DNA of 64,000 bases from Synechococcus sp. AG-679-D13 (GCA_003210735.1 QCUM01000002.1:1-64000), one strand, 5' to 3'. Numbered from the stretch's first letter, positions 23,744-31,504 are shown. The notes: a model not told the origin generated them from the letters alone. Numbers and translations are program-made.

Positions 23744-24430
23744 GTGCCTGTTCCATCCGATCGATTTGTGGTTCTCCTTCGTGTCTCGACCGAGAAGCAA
23801 GGTGCCGATGGTCTGGGTGTTGCAGCCCAACGACGGGACATTGATCTGTTTCTTCATCAGCACCCAGAAGCAACCGTCCTCAAAGAACTGGTGGAGGTGG
23901 AGTCAGGAGGCAAAGAACTCCGTGACCGTCCAGTGCTGCAGGAATCGATGGATCTCTGCCGCAGCACTAACAGCACTCTTCTGGTGGCAAAACTTTCCAG
24001 GTTGAGCCGGGATGCCGCATTCGTCCTCACCTTGATGAAGGACAGCAGCATCCAGTTCAAGGTTGCTGCGATGCCATCAGCAACCAACTTGCAACTGGGC
24101 ATCTATGCCCTCTTGAACGAGGAAGAGCGCAGATCCTGCAGCATTAGAACCCGTGCTGCTCTTGCTGCTGCCAAAGCAAGAGGGGTGAAGTTAGGGAATC
24201 CCAAGAACCTGGAGAACTGGAACCGCACCAGGAAGCAAGCAGCAAGGAAGTTTGCTGATCAGCACTCCAATCTCATCTGGTCACTGCGGAACAAAGGCAG
24301 AACACTGCGTGAAATCTGTGAGGTGCTGAATGATGCCGGCATTACCACTGCCAAAGGTGCTGTGTTCAATCCGGTTCAGGTGACCAGGATTCTTCGTCGG
24401 TCACCAAATCCTGCACTCGCTACTGCCTGA
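23744..24430 (+). CDS. Serine recombinase (resolvase/invertase family)
   Basis: The N-terminal catalytic domain starts RFVVLLRVSTEKQGADGLG, with the nucleophilic serine in RVST and the conserved R and Q after it. The second arginine motif is VAKLSRLSRD, and ERRSCSIRTRAALAAAKARGVKLGNP is the long E-helix leading to a helix-turn-helix (LREICEVLNDAGITTAKGA). At about 228 residues it is a small resolvase-type enzyme, not a large serine integrase. The frame stays open upstream to 23603, but those codons do not resemble the family, so the GTG at 23744 is preferred. It may invert or resolve DNA within the element. Confidence 0.85.
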   Translation: MPVPSDRFVVLLRVSTEKQGADGLGVAAQRRDIDLFLHQHPEATVLKELVEVESGGKELRDRPVLQESMDLCRSTNSTLLVAKLSRLSRDAAFVLTLMKDSSIQFKVAAMPSATNLQLGIYALLNEEERRSCSIRTRAALAAAKARGVKLGNPKNLENWNRTRKQAARKFADQHSNLIWSLRNKGRTLREICEVLNDAGITTAKGAVFNPVQVTRILRRSPNPALATA

Positions 24431-24433
24431 CCG

Positions 24434-24604
24434 ATGAAAATCTTTGTCCAATACCAAGACCAATTCGGTCACTGGAGGCAATACACCACTAAGCAAAACG
24501 AGAGGGATGCTTTCCGAGTGGCATCAAACCGTGCTTCATCTACCGGCAAGAGACATCGTCTGGTCAGTTACGACGGGCAACTCCTTGACCTTGTGGAACC
24601 GTAG
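24434..24604 (+). CDS. Small hypothetical protein (56 aa) next to the recombinase
   Basis: Begins with ATG three bases after the recombinase stop and reads MKIFVQYQDQFGHWRQYTTK to a TAG at 24602. It is rich in aromatic, Gln and Arg residues (FRVASNRASSTGKRHRLVSYDGQLLDLVEP), with no membrane segment. I recall similar short proteins from marine cyanobacteria and cyanophages but cannot name a family. Its stop lies inside the left 34-bp inverted repeat that flanks the LRR gene. Tight spacing suggests co-transcription with the recombinase. Confidence 0.6.
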   Translation: MKIFVQYQDQFGHWRQYTTKQNERDAFRVASNRASSTGKRHRLVSYDGQLLDLVEP

Positions 24605-24630
24605 AGGTGCAACAACTGCACCTCTATTTC
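24597..24630 (+). repeat. Left copy of the 34-bp inverted repeat flanking the LRR gene
   Basis: The first 18 bases (aaccgtagaggtgcaaca) are the exact reverse complement of 27020-27037, and 30 of 34 positions match overall. The repeat also folds on itself: TAGAGGTGC at 24602-24610 pairs with GCACCTCTA at 24618-24626. It could act as a weak terminator for the recombinase transcript, but the distal partner points to a cassette boundary. Confidence 0.7.
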
Positions 24631-24639
24631 CTGAGTGAA

Positions 24640-26907
24640 TCAAACAATGGTGAAATCATCAGCACCTAATTCAGGAGCACCTTGAAGTTTCGCAAACAAA
24701 CCACCATCTCCCCATCCCTTTTTTTTGCCATTCTCATTGAAGTAAAGAAGCCCCTTCTTGTCGTCATAAACAAAGTCCTTTTTGGATTTCATTTCCTTCT
24801 TCGCACTTTTCTTTCCGGTCACTGTTATGAGTTTGATTGTCTTACCGAGACCTAAGACATCCTTATCGACAAGAATTGAATCTCCTTCTTCAGAATCGAA
24901 GTCCTTAATTTTATCTGCCTTCTTCTTGCCATATTCATCGGGTTGATTGAAGAGGAAACCATCGGCACCTCCTCCACCTTTGAGGACATCCTTGCCGACT
25001 CCACCTGCCAGGACTTCAACTTCGGATGATCCTGTAATTTTATCTTTTTTGTTGGTTCCTACAATCAAAGTTTCAATATCTTGACCTCCAACAGGTATGG
25101 GTTCTTTCAACTTAAAAGTTGAAATCTCATCTGGTGTTGTGATATCTTCTATGGAGTCAATATGATTAATGCTGTCTCCTTGATCAGGAGTTGGTTCTGG
25201 AGTTGGAACTAGTGTTTCCTTGCCTCCTCTAACAATTATTTCTACCCCTTCATCGAATGCATACGATTTCACTTCTGTATCTGCAGAAACACTAACAGTT
25301 TCTAGTCGTGGGTTTCCATCAAAACCACCTCGTAATGACTTAACACTATCAGGGATATAAACACTCGTTAAGTTGTTGCCATAGAATGCATCAAGTCCAA
25401 TATTGCTGACTCCATTTCCGAGGTTAATGCTTTCTAATACATTATCCATGAACGCATCTTCACCTATGGTGTTAACACTGTCAGGGATGACAAGTTCCTT
25501 TAGTAAGTTAAGATTAAATGCATAAGATTGAATTGACAAAAGCCCACTGTTCAGATTTACACTTCTCAACTGATTCTTTTCAAATGCAGATCGACCAATC
25601 GAATAAACACTGTTCGGAAAAACAACACTCGTCAAGAGATTTTCTTCAAATGCAGAACTACCAATCGTTTTCACACTACTACCTATTTCTACACTAGTTA
25701 AATTATTACCCTCAAATGCAGAATCTCCTATCGACACAACACTGTCTGGAATTACCACACTCGTTAATCGACTATCTTCAAAGGCATCGTCATCAATCTC
25801 GGTATATATATCAGGAATGATTATGTCAAATCCTTGTTCGTAAATTAATTCTCTTGCAATGCCAGAAGTAAGAACTACCGTTTCCGTTTCCGTTTCCGTT
25901 TCCGGTTCTGGAGTTGGAGTTGGTGCAGGTGCAGGAGTTGGTTCCACATAGTCTCCACGAATGATGATTTCTGCATCTTTTGGGAATCCAGATCGATTAA
26001 ATTTGGCATCTTCAGGGATACTTATACTCTCTAAGAATGGATTGCCAAGAAATGCATTTCCGCCAATAGAGGTGACACTATCGGGGATCTCAATGCTTGT
26101 TAATTGATTATTATAAAATGCATGCTCACCAATCGAAGTGACACCATCCGGAATGACAACACTGGTTAAACTATTGCCATAAAATGCCCATTCTCCAATC
26201 GAGGTGACACTATCAGGAATCTCAATACTTGTTAATTGATTAACGTAAAATACATAATCACCAATCGATTTGATATTGTCAGGGAATTCAATGCTCGTTA
26301 ATTGATTATTTTGAAATGCGCCCTCATCAATAAAGGTGACACTATTGGGGATCTCAATGGCTGTTAAATTATTTCCAGAAAATGCCCGATTGCCAATCGT
26401 GGAGACACTATTGCCGATCTCAATACTTGTTAAGTCATTGCTAGAAAATGCCCGATCACCAATTGAGGTAACACTATCGGGGATCTCTACACTTGTTAAA
26501 CTATTTCCAGCAAATGCTTTATTGCCAATTGAGGTGACACTATTGCCGATCTCAATACTTGTCAATGTGTCGTCATCATATGGCTCGTAGATATTAAGTT
26601 GAAATACTTCTTCTCCAATAGAGGTGACACTGTCTGGAATGACAATACTCTTTACTTTATCCGTATCAAACCAATTCTTCCACCTATCAACAGATGTTAA
26701 TCCGTTCCCGAAAATAATATGAGTTATTGGGTTTGCAGTAAATGCATTCGAATCAATCGAGGTGACACTATCAGGGATCTCAACACTGGTTAAATCATTG
26801 CCATGAAATGCAAAATCACGAATCGAGGTATAAGTATCAGGTATGACTATATCAAGACCTTGATCCCGAATAAGTTTATCGGCGATATCGGAAGTAAGAA
26901 TTGTCAT
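24640..26907 (-). CDS. BspA-type leucine-rich-repeat protein with RTX-like C-terminus
   Basis: A 755-residue predicted surface or secreted protein. Residues about 1-320 are tandem 23-residue repeats of the type LTSVEIPDSVTSIGDRAF (LRR_5/BspA). A Pro/Glu/Thr linker follows near 325-345, then a second start-like segment (LTSGIARELIYEQGFDIIIP) and another repeat block to about 570. The C-terminal region has GGVGKDVLKGGGGADGFLFN, an RTX Ca2+-binding pattern typical of type I secretion. There is no N-terminal signal peptide, consistent with a C-terminal secretion signal. It is probably a cell-surface adhesion or interaction protein. It is AT-rich and lies between 34-bp inverted repeats. Confidence 0.88.
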   Translation of the reverse strand: MTILTSDIADKLIRDQGLDIVIPDTYTSIRDFAFHGNDLTSVEIPDSVTSIDSNAFTANPITHIIFGNGLTSVDRWKNWFDTDKVKSIVIPDSVTSIGEEVFQLNIYEPYDDDTLTSIEIGNSVTSIGNKAFAGNSLTSVEIPDSVTSIGDRAFSSNDLTSIEIGNSVSTIGNRAFSGNNLTAIEIPNSVTFIDEGAFQNNQLTSIEFPDNIKSIGDYVFYVNQLTSIEIPDSVTSIGEWAFYGNSLTSVVIPDGVTSIGEHAFYNNQLTSIEIPDSVTSIGGNAFLGNPFLESISIPEDAKFNRSGFPKDAEIIIRGDYVEPTPAPAPTPTPEPETETETETVVLTSGIARELIYEQGFDIIIPDIYTEIDDDAFEDSRLTSVVIPDSVVSIGDSAFEGNNLTSVEIGSSVKTIGSSAFEENLLTSVVFPNSVYSIGRSAFEKNQLRSVNLNSGLLSIQSYAFNLNLLKELVIPDSVNTIGEDAFMDNVLESINLGNGVSNIGLDAFYGNNLTSVYIPDSVKSLRGGFDGNPRLETVSVSADTEVKSYAFDEGVEIIVRGGKETLVPTPEPTPDQGDSINHIDSIEDITTPDEISTFKLKEPIPVGGQDIETLIVGTNKKDKITGSSEVEVLAGGVGKDVLKGGGGADGFLFNQPDEYGKKKADKIKDFDSEEGDSILVDKDVLGLGKTIKLITVTGKKSAKKEMKSKKDFVYDDKKGLLYFNENGKKKGWGDGGLFAKLQGAPELGADDFTIV

Positions 26908-27003
26908 TTACTTCTTTCCATAAAGTTGATCTACTTTGAAAGTATAACGCATTTTTCAAAATTCTTGCTTTGGGTAATTTGTTTCTTGAGATGCTTACCG
27001 TTC

Positions 27004-27037
27004 GGAATAGAAGTGCAAATGTTGCACCTCTACGGTT
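27004..27037 (-). repeat. Right copy of the 34-bp inverted repeat flanking the LRR gene
   Basis: Partner of 24597-24630 on the opposite strand (30 of 34 matches). It also contains the perfect palindrome GTGCAA-ATG-TTGCAC at 27013-27027, which sits at the -35 position of the following gene. The LRR gene and its leader are the only contents between the two copies. Confidence 0.7.
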
Positions 27038-27051
27038 AAAAGAGATATGAC
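27013..27051 (+). promoter_or_regulatory. Palindromic operator overlapping a promoter for the ParB/methylase gene
   Basis: GTGCAAATGTTGCAC is a perfect 6-3-6 palindrome. Its right arm TTGCAC can serve as a -35 box, and TATGAC 18 bases further on as a -10, 25 bases before the GTG start. A second palindrome of the same form lies at 31065-31079, also overlapping a -35. Confidence 0.5.
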
Positions 27052-27075
27052 TCAATAAGACCCTGATCCTCTGCT

Positions 27076-28587
27076 GTGGTTGCGACCCCTGAAAGACCTG
27101 CCGTCCAGGTGGTGGAAATTCCCCTCAACCGCATCAAGGTCACCACTCGTCTTCGTGGCACCGACCACGACAAGGTTCAAGACATTGCCGAGTCAGTGGA
27201 AGGCATTGGACTTCTGCACCCAATCACGGTGTCTCAACACGACGAGTGGTTTCACCTATTGAGCGGGATGCACCGTCTGGAGTCCTTTCGTCAGTTAGGT
27301 CGGCAGACCATCCCCGCAAACATCAAGGATGCAGATCCTCTCCTTGAAGAACTCATAGAGGTGGAGGAGAACCTGGTGTCCTCTCGTCTTTCGGCCATTG
27401 ATGAGGCAAGGTTCATCATCCGATGGGAAGAGATCCTCACAGCATTAGGACGACGGGCAAAAGTCGGTGACAACCGTTGGATTCGTTCAGGACTGACCAA
27501 CGAAGAACTTGCAAAGAATCGTGGAATGTCCAAACGGTCGTATCAATACACCAAGTCCATTGCCAACCTCCATCCCGAAGTTCAAGACCTGCTGAATGAA
27601 ACGGAGTTTGCGAACTCCAAGATGGATATGGTCACTCTTGCGAAGGAGGAAGACCAGGTGCAGTTGGAGGTTGCCTTCCTTCTATCCACTGGCAAAACCA
27701 GCACCTTCAAGAGAGCACTGACACTGGCAAGGATCAAGCACTACCCCTTCAACTGGGAGGAAGAGCAAACCAGAGTTAAGGAACTGGTGGGCAAACCGTT
27801 TTCGGTGATGAAGTGGAATGGTGAATCCTCATCACTGGCACAACTGTGCAAGTTGGTGAAGGAGGACGAATCCTGCAAGGTCATCAAGAGGGAATGGGGA
27901 ACTGAACAAGCACCACTCGCTGCACAGCATCCTGACCACTGTGCCTTTTTCATCAACTACTACAGCAATCCAGGAGACTTGGTCCTGGATCCCTTTTCTG
28001 GTCGAGGCAGCAATGTCCTCGTAGGTGCTGCACTGGGTCGCAAAGTCGTTGGATATGACCTGTCACCGCAGAACATCAGCACTGTCCGTTCTGCCTGCTT
28101 GGAACACACCTCCATCAACGAACAGGACCTGGTGCTCCATCACGGTGATGGAACGGTTCTGGAGGAATACAAGGATCAATCAGATGTCTTTGATCTGATT
28201 ACGACTGATCCACCGTTTGCTTTTGGAGTGGAACCATATGGTGTGGATCCAAGAGATCTGTGCCTCGTCAAGGATCTGGATGGATACATCAGCAAAATGG
28301 AGCAGTGCCTCAAGAATCTGCAACGACTGATCAAACCCAGCTGCTGGTCATCCAAAGAGTTTCACCCCATCGTGATGAAGGTTGGATCATCAAGACGGGG
28401 TGAAATGGGATTCATTGATCTGTCCACTGAAATGGAGATCATTGGTCGTCGTCTGGGATTGGTTCTTCACGATAAGGTGATCAATATTCTGGATTCGCAG
28501 TTTGCGATGTTCAATCTTTCCAGATGCATTGATCACCGTTATACCGTCAAGATTCACGAAACGAACTTGGTGTTCGTCAAGTATTAG
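27076..28587 (+). CDS. ParB-like nuclease domain fused to a DNA methylase
   Basis: A 503-residue fusion with a GTG start. The N-terminal ParB/Srx-like domain has VEIPLNRIKVTTRL and GLLHPITVSQHDEWFHLLSGMHRL. A helix-turn-helix-like middle follows (LTNEELAKNRGMSKRSYQY). The C-terminal part is an amino-methyltransferase of the N4/N6 type with SAM motif LDPFSGRGSNVLVGAALGRKVVGYDLS and catalytic TTDPPF. No restriction endonuclease is adjacent, so it is probably an orphan methylase, as seen in phages and plasmids. It may protect element DNA or regulate its replication (inference). The end overlaps the next, converging gene by 11 bases. Confidence 0.85.
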   Translation: MVATPERPAVQVVEIPLNRIKVTTRLRGTDHDKVQDIAESVEGIGLLHPITVSQHDEWFHLLSGMHRLESFRQLGRQTIPANIKDADPLLEELIEVEENLVSSRLSAIDEARFIIRWEEILTALGRRAKVGDNRWIRSGLTNEELAKNRGMSKRSYQYTKSIANLHPEVQDLLNETEFANSKMDMVTLAKEEDQVQLEVAFLLSTGKTSTFKRALTLARIKHYPFNWEEEQTRVKELVGKPFSVMKWNGESSSLAQLCKLVKEDESCKVIKREWGTEQAPLAAQHPDHCAFFINYYSNPGDLVLDPFSGRGSNVLVGAALGRKVVGYDLSPQNISTVRSACLEHTSINEQDLVLHHGDGTVLEEYKDQSDVFDLITTDPPFAFGVEPYGVDPRDLCLVKDLDGYISKMEQCLKNLQRLIKPSCWSSKEFHPIVMKVGSSRRGEMGFIDLSTEMEIIGRRLGLVLHDKVINILDSQFAMFNLSRCIDHRYTVKIHETNLVFVKY

Positions 28588-28801
28588 TCTTTTGCTTTTT
28601 GATGTGATTGGCAAGTTTCTTTTTGAGAATGTCCCTTCTTTGCCTATAGGAGTATTTGCTCCTTGTATCGTTTAGAACTCTGTCACGAAAATAGGCAGGG
28701 TGATCATCAATGTCAAAACCACCTTCTTCCAATCGGTCTATTTCTTCTATTTCACCCTCAAGGTGAAACCTGTAGGCATCAAAACTCATCACATTAGTCA
28801 T
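28577..28801 (-). CDS. Hypothetical small charged protein
   Basis: About 74 residues from the ATG that overlaps the stop of the upstream gene (MTNVMSFDAYRFHLEGEIEE). It is acidic in the first half and strongly basic at the C-terminus (RQRRDILKKKLANHIKKQKTNT), which could contact nucleic acid. No family is recognised. Overlap with its upstream neighbour suggests a two-gene minus-strand operon. Confidence 0.55.
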   Translation of the reverse strand: MTNVMSFDAYRFHLEGEIEEIDRLEEGGFDIDDHPAYFRDRVLNDTRSKYSYRQRRDILKKKLANHIKKQKTNT

Positions 28802-29033
28802 ACTCAACCTCGTCAAGTTCATCTTCAAGTGCAAATATCAATCCTTCAAGTGTCCCGAGTGGGAACCACGTATTCTTTTGACGTCTACTAACCACCATAC
28901 AATTTTGGAGTTTTTGCAATCCTTCAAGTAGTTTTTCCGCACTTTCTACTGTGAAAGTGAGTTCTATATTGCGGAATCTTGCTGGAATTGATGGATTCTT
29001 TTCTTCATTCATTGCTTTGCTTCTATAGGACAT
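28794..29033 (-). CDS. Hypothetical small protein
   Basis: A 79-residue protein starting MSYRSKAMNEEKNPSIPARF. It has a mixed alpha/beta pattern (NIELTFTVESAEKLLEGLQKL) and an acidic tail (ALEDELDEVEYD). No motif is recognised. It overlaps the next minus-strand gene by eight bases and is divergent from the Rep-like gene, with the strong promoter at 29128-29156 lying between on the other strand. Confidence 0.55.
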   Translation of the reverse strand: MSYRSKAMNEEKNPSIPARFRNIELTFTVESAEKLLEGLQKLQNCMVVSRRQKNTWFPLGTLEGLIFALEDELDEVEYD

Positions 29034-29127
29034 AAACGCAAATAAGGAATATTACTTTCTTCATTTGCTTGATGCCATTGTAAGTCTTTTTGCCTGAAAT
29101 GTCAATACCGTAATTGTTAGTTAGTGC

Positions 29128-29156
29128 TTGACAATATGAGTAATAATGAGTAGAAT
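29128..29156 (+). promoter_or_regulatory. Strong sigma-70-type promoter upstream of the Rep-like gene
   Basis: TTGACA, exactly 17 bases, then TAGAAT. This is the best consensus promoter in the element. It drives transcription toward the Rep-like gene whose ATG is about 310 bases downstream. The stretch 29034-29467 holds no convincing gene; the long leader could hold a regulatory RNA or a very short peptide. Confidence 0.65.
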
Positions 29157-29467
29157 AGGTTTGTTCCCGTTGAAGAGAAGGACTGGTTATATGAGATTCT
29201 TATGCAAGAAATACTTGAAAAATCTGATTCTCTTGTAACCTTGCCTTGCAAGCAATAAGGATTTCAAGTGAAAATATTGCCGCACCTATATAAGATATTA
29301 GTGTTTATTGAACATACTACTTTTTATTCAAGGATGCCGCATTGTCACTGGGTGCCATCAACTACTGGGTAAAAAGAAAGTTCTGCCCATTACGGACATT
29401 GTGGGTAGTTCTTTCACTGTATCTACAAGACACCACTAATCCCTATATCACACTATATTCAAGGATA

Positions 29468-30133
29468 ATGAACAACAAAGATTATGATTCATATGAAATG
29501 AATATTCTGGATTATACCAGGATGAAACCATTATTAGAACAAATAAGATTGAATGATTTATCCTTTAAGTTTTTCATTAGCAGTGTGTATTGGTCACCTA
29601 CTTCCTATGATGTAGTCCAAAAGCACAATAAGGAAATCAGAAGAACCATTAGGTCATTTTTCAAGGATGACATCAGAATGTGGTTCTTCATTGAGCGCAA
29701 CCAAGAGAACTCTGGATTTCATCGTCATATCCTTCTTGAAGACGCACCAAACAGCAGATGGAAGAATCCCACAACCAGAATGCAGAACTTTCTGATGGAG
29801 GATCCTGAATCCTTCTTTGCCTGCACTCTGGGTAATGGGCTGAACGATTCACAGAAAATGGAACTCTTGAAAAAGGTGTTCCATCTGCTGCCATTCATTC
29901 CCAATGGTCAGAGTGGATTGGACATCAGACCAATCCACAACCTGGAGAAACTCACTGCCTACTGTTCTAAGCAGTTTGAGTTCGTGAGACCTGCCTATGA
30001 AGTCATAGACCCTGTGAGCAGTGATATGGACATCACCTACCTACTGGATCACAAGCAAGATGGAACACACTGGGAAACCCGACACAAGGCAATATCTCCA
30101 AGACCTTATAGATCACTACAAATTGCACCTTGA
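29468..30133 (+). CDS. Candidate HUH-type Rep-like endonuclease
   Basis: A 221-residue protein from the ATG giving MNNKDYDSYEMNI; a TTG start 42 codons earlier is possible. Three elements in order resemble rolling-circle Rep proteins: a beta strand FKFFISSVYWSP (motif 1 position), ERNQENSGFHRHILLED with His-x-His (motif 2), and LTAYCSKQFEF with Tyr-x-x-Lys (motif 3). In HUH enzymes the two histidines hold a metal and the tyrosine nicks DNA. The middle residue of the HxH is Arg rather than hydrophobic, so the call is tentative. It would let the excised element replicate. Confidence 0.5.
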   Translation: MNNKDYDSYEMNILDYTRMKPLLEQIRLNDLSFKFFISSVYWSPTSYDVVQKHNKEIRRTIRSFFKDDIRMWFFIERNQENSGFHRHILLEDAPNSRWKNPTTRMQNFLMEDPESFFACTLGNGLNDSQKMELLKKVFHLLPFIPNGQSGLDIRPIHNLEKLTAYCSKQFEFVRPAYEVIDPVSSDMDITYLLDHKQDGTHWETRHKAISPRPYRSLQIAP

Positions 30134-30190
30134 GAAACCTTTTTGGCAGGACTCAAACCTATATAACTTTATAAAGGAAGAACTATACAA

Positions 30191-30433
30191 ATGCACCTAC
30201 AAACTAAGCAAAATCAAAGAAGCAGATATGGAGGCAATGATGTTGGCAAAAACATCTGCATCTCCTTTGGATTCCACGAACTTGACCTGATAGATGACCT
30301 GGACATCCTCGCTCATAGTGAATGCGTCAATCGTTCCCAATGGATCCGCAGAAGAATCCGTGAAGAGAAACGCAAACTCAAAGAACAGGAATCAGTTTTA
30401 TTCCAGAGCCCATTGAGTTGGGGTCACAAGTGA
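30191..30433 (+). CDS. Ribbon-helix-helix (CopG/Arc-like) DNA-binding protein
   Basis: An 80-residue basic protein. ICISFGFHELDLIDDLDILAH followed by CVNRSQWIRRRIREEKRKL has the strand, helix, turn (NRS) and helix order of ribbon-helix-helix regulators. The start is uncertain within the first 20 residues. It is 57 bases after the Rep-like gene and its stop overlaps the next start (TGATG). It is a candidate for copy-number control or for binding the GTGCAA-N3-TTGCAC palindromes; both are inference. Confidence 0.6.
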   Translation: MHLQTKQNQRSRYGGNDVGKNICISFGFHELDLIDDLDILAHSECVNRSQWIRRRIREEKRKLKEQESVLFQSPLSWGHK

Positions 30434-30702
30434 TGGCAGGACATTATTTCGGTGAGAGGTCACTCTCAGATTTTCAACAGTGGTCAAAGTTTGGTAAGCA
30501 GTTGTTTTATGAACGCAACCCAAACAACGAACACGAAATCCGTGTCTACCGTCCTTTCTACAATGTATTTGCCGGCAAATATACTTTGCAAATCACTCCA
30601 TTTCACGCAGCAGAACCAACTGCTGATATGAAACCCTGGCATCCATCAATAGGTAGAGCACTGACGACAATGCAACCACACGGAGAGAGAGGGTTTTATT
30701 GA
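30433..30702 (+). CDS. Hypothetical small protein
   Basis: An 89-residue protein starting at the ATG that overlaps the ribbon-helix-helix stop (MAGHYFGERSLSDFQQWSK). It is rich in aromatic, His and Pro residues and has no membrane segment or recognised domain. Its own stop overlaps the next ATG. The chain of overlaps from 30191 to 30839 makes a three-gene operon convincing even without homology. Confidence 0.55.
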   Translation: MAGHYFGERSLSDFQQWSKFGKQLFYERNPNNEHEIRVYRPFYNVFAGKYTLQITPFHAAEPTADMKPWHPSIGRALTTMQPHGERGFY

Positions 30703-30839
30703 TGAATGGGATTTTTGATTCAGTAGAACTAAAAATGCTGGAAGAACTTGCAAAGAAAGGTGCTATTACAAACAAGAGGTTCAGTGATAAGAAGAAATAT
30801 CTAAAAGAGTTGATCCGCCGTCTCTACCTGAATCTATGA
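30702..30839 (+). CDS. Very small hypothetical protein (45 aa)
   Basis: Starts at the ATG overlapping the previous stop (TGATG) and reads MNGIFDSVELKMLEELAKK, then a Lys/Arg-rich helical C-terminus ending RRLYLNL. Too short for family assignment. Composition suggests a nucleic-acid-binding helix pair. It is the last gene of the small operon after the Rep-like gene. Confidence 0.5.
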   Translation: MNGIFDSVELKMLEELAKKGAITNKRFSDKKKYLKELIRRLYLNL

Positions 30840-31030
30840 TTCTTTCGTCAAGTAACAGTATCCTAAATCGGTTTTATAGGAGTCCCTTTTTTTAGGCTAC
30901 AAATACAAATCCTGGAGGTGGTTTCATTGACTCAAAAAAAATCCGGGCAAATATAAAATCACCACAGGGTCGCACCTAAATAATTCTGTGGTCGTTGCCC
31001 ACAACTTTTTCCAGGACAGACGCAATATCA

Positions 31031-31059
31031 ACGGTGGTTCAGTTGAACCACCGTTTTTT
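31031..31059 (+). terminator. Terminator of the Rep-like/small-gene operon
   Basis: ACGGTGGTTC-AGTT-GAACCACCGT is a perfect ten-pair stem followed by a run of T. It separates the Rep-like operon from the next promoter. The stretch 30840-31030 shows no gene. Confidence 0.85.
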
Positions 31060-31064
31060 ATGCC

Positions 31065-31100
31065 GTGCAACTTTTGCACTAACTACAATATGGGTATAGT
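31065..31100 (+). promoter_or_regulatory. Palindromic operator overlapping a promoter
   Basis: GTGCAA-CTT-TTGCAC is a perfect 6-3-6 palindrome of the same form as the one at 27013-27027. Its right arm TTGCAC is a possible -35, and TATAGT 15 bases on a -10, 24 bases before the GTG of the next gene. Confidence 0.5.
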
Positions 31101-31123
31101 GATGTCAATACGAATGGTTTGCC

Positions 31124-31504
31124 GTGCCTCGACCAGGTGCATTTGCTGCCAACTTCACTCCTGATGTGCTGAATCGGTTTCGTGATCTCTGTAAGCAGCA
31201 GGGAAAGCAATACACGAAGGTGCTCCAACTGCTTGCCGAGCTCTACCTGGAGACCGGTGGTTCATTGCTTGATGGGAAGGTTTCTACTGCCACCGCAGAC
31301 CCTGATAAAAAGAAGAGACAGGTTCAGGTTGAGTCACTGCAAAACAAACTCTTGGAGGACCTCCTCAAGAGAGTTGAGGTGCTGGAGCAGGAGACGGAGA
31401 AGCAGAAAGTGAAGACGGCATATGGGATGGACAAGATGATGAATAGCATTGCTGCTATTAAGTCGGGATTGATCGAACCTGAACCCAAGCAATCAAAAAA
31501 GTAA
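31124..31504 (+). CDS. Hypothetical coiled-coil protein, possible DNA-binding N-terminus
   Basis: A 126-residue protein from GTG. The N-terminal NFTPDVLNRFRDLCKQQGKQYTKVLQLLAELYLE has a strand-helix-turn-helix spacing that could be a ribbon-helix-helix. Residues about 65-100 are a Glu/Lys/Leu-rich coiled coil (LLKRVEVLEQETEKQKVKT). It may be a regulator or partition-type accessory. Its end overlaps the converging integrase by 12 bases. The promoter region holds a palindrome that it or the 30191 protein could bind. Confidence 0.55.
   Translation: MPRPGAFAANFTPDVLNRFRDLCKQQGKQYTKVLQLLAELYLETGGSLLDGKVSTATADPDKKKRQVQVESLQNKLLEDLLKRVEVLEQETEKQKVKTAYGMDKMMNSIAAIKSGLIEPEPKQSKK

Noticed and set aside
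24640-26907. Short repeated DNA units that look like a repeat array or CRISPR
   Set aside because: The repeats keep reading frame and encode 23-residue LRR units in one protein; there are no unique spacers of constant size.
29136-29258. Small ORF with an in-frame TAG, suggesting readthrough or recoding
   Set aside because: The TAG is part of the -10 box of a near-consensus promoter (TTGACA-N17-TAGAAT), so the 5' part is not transcribed as a leader of this frame.
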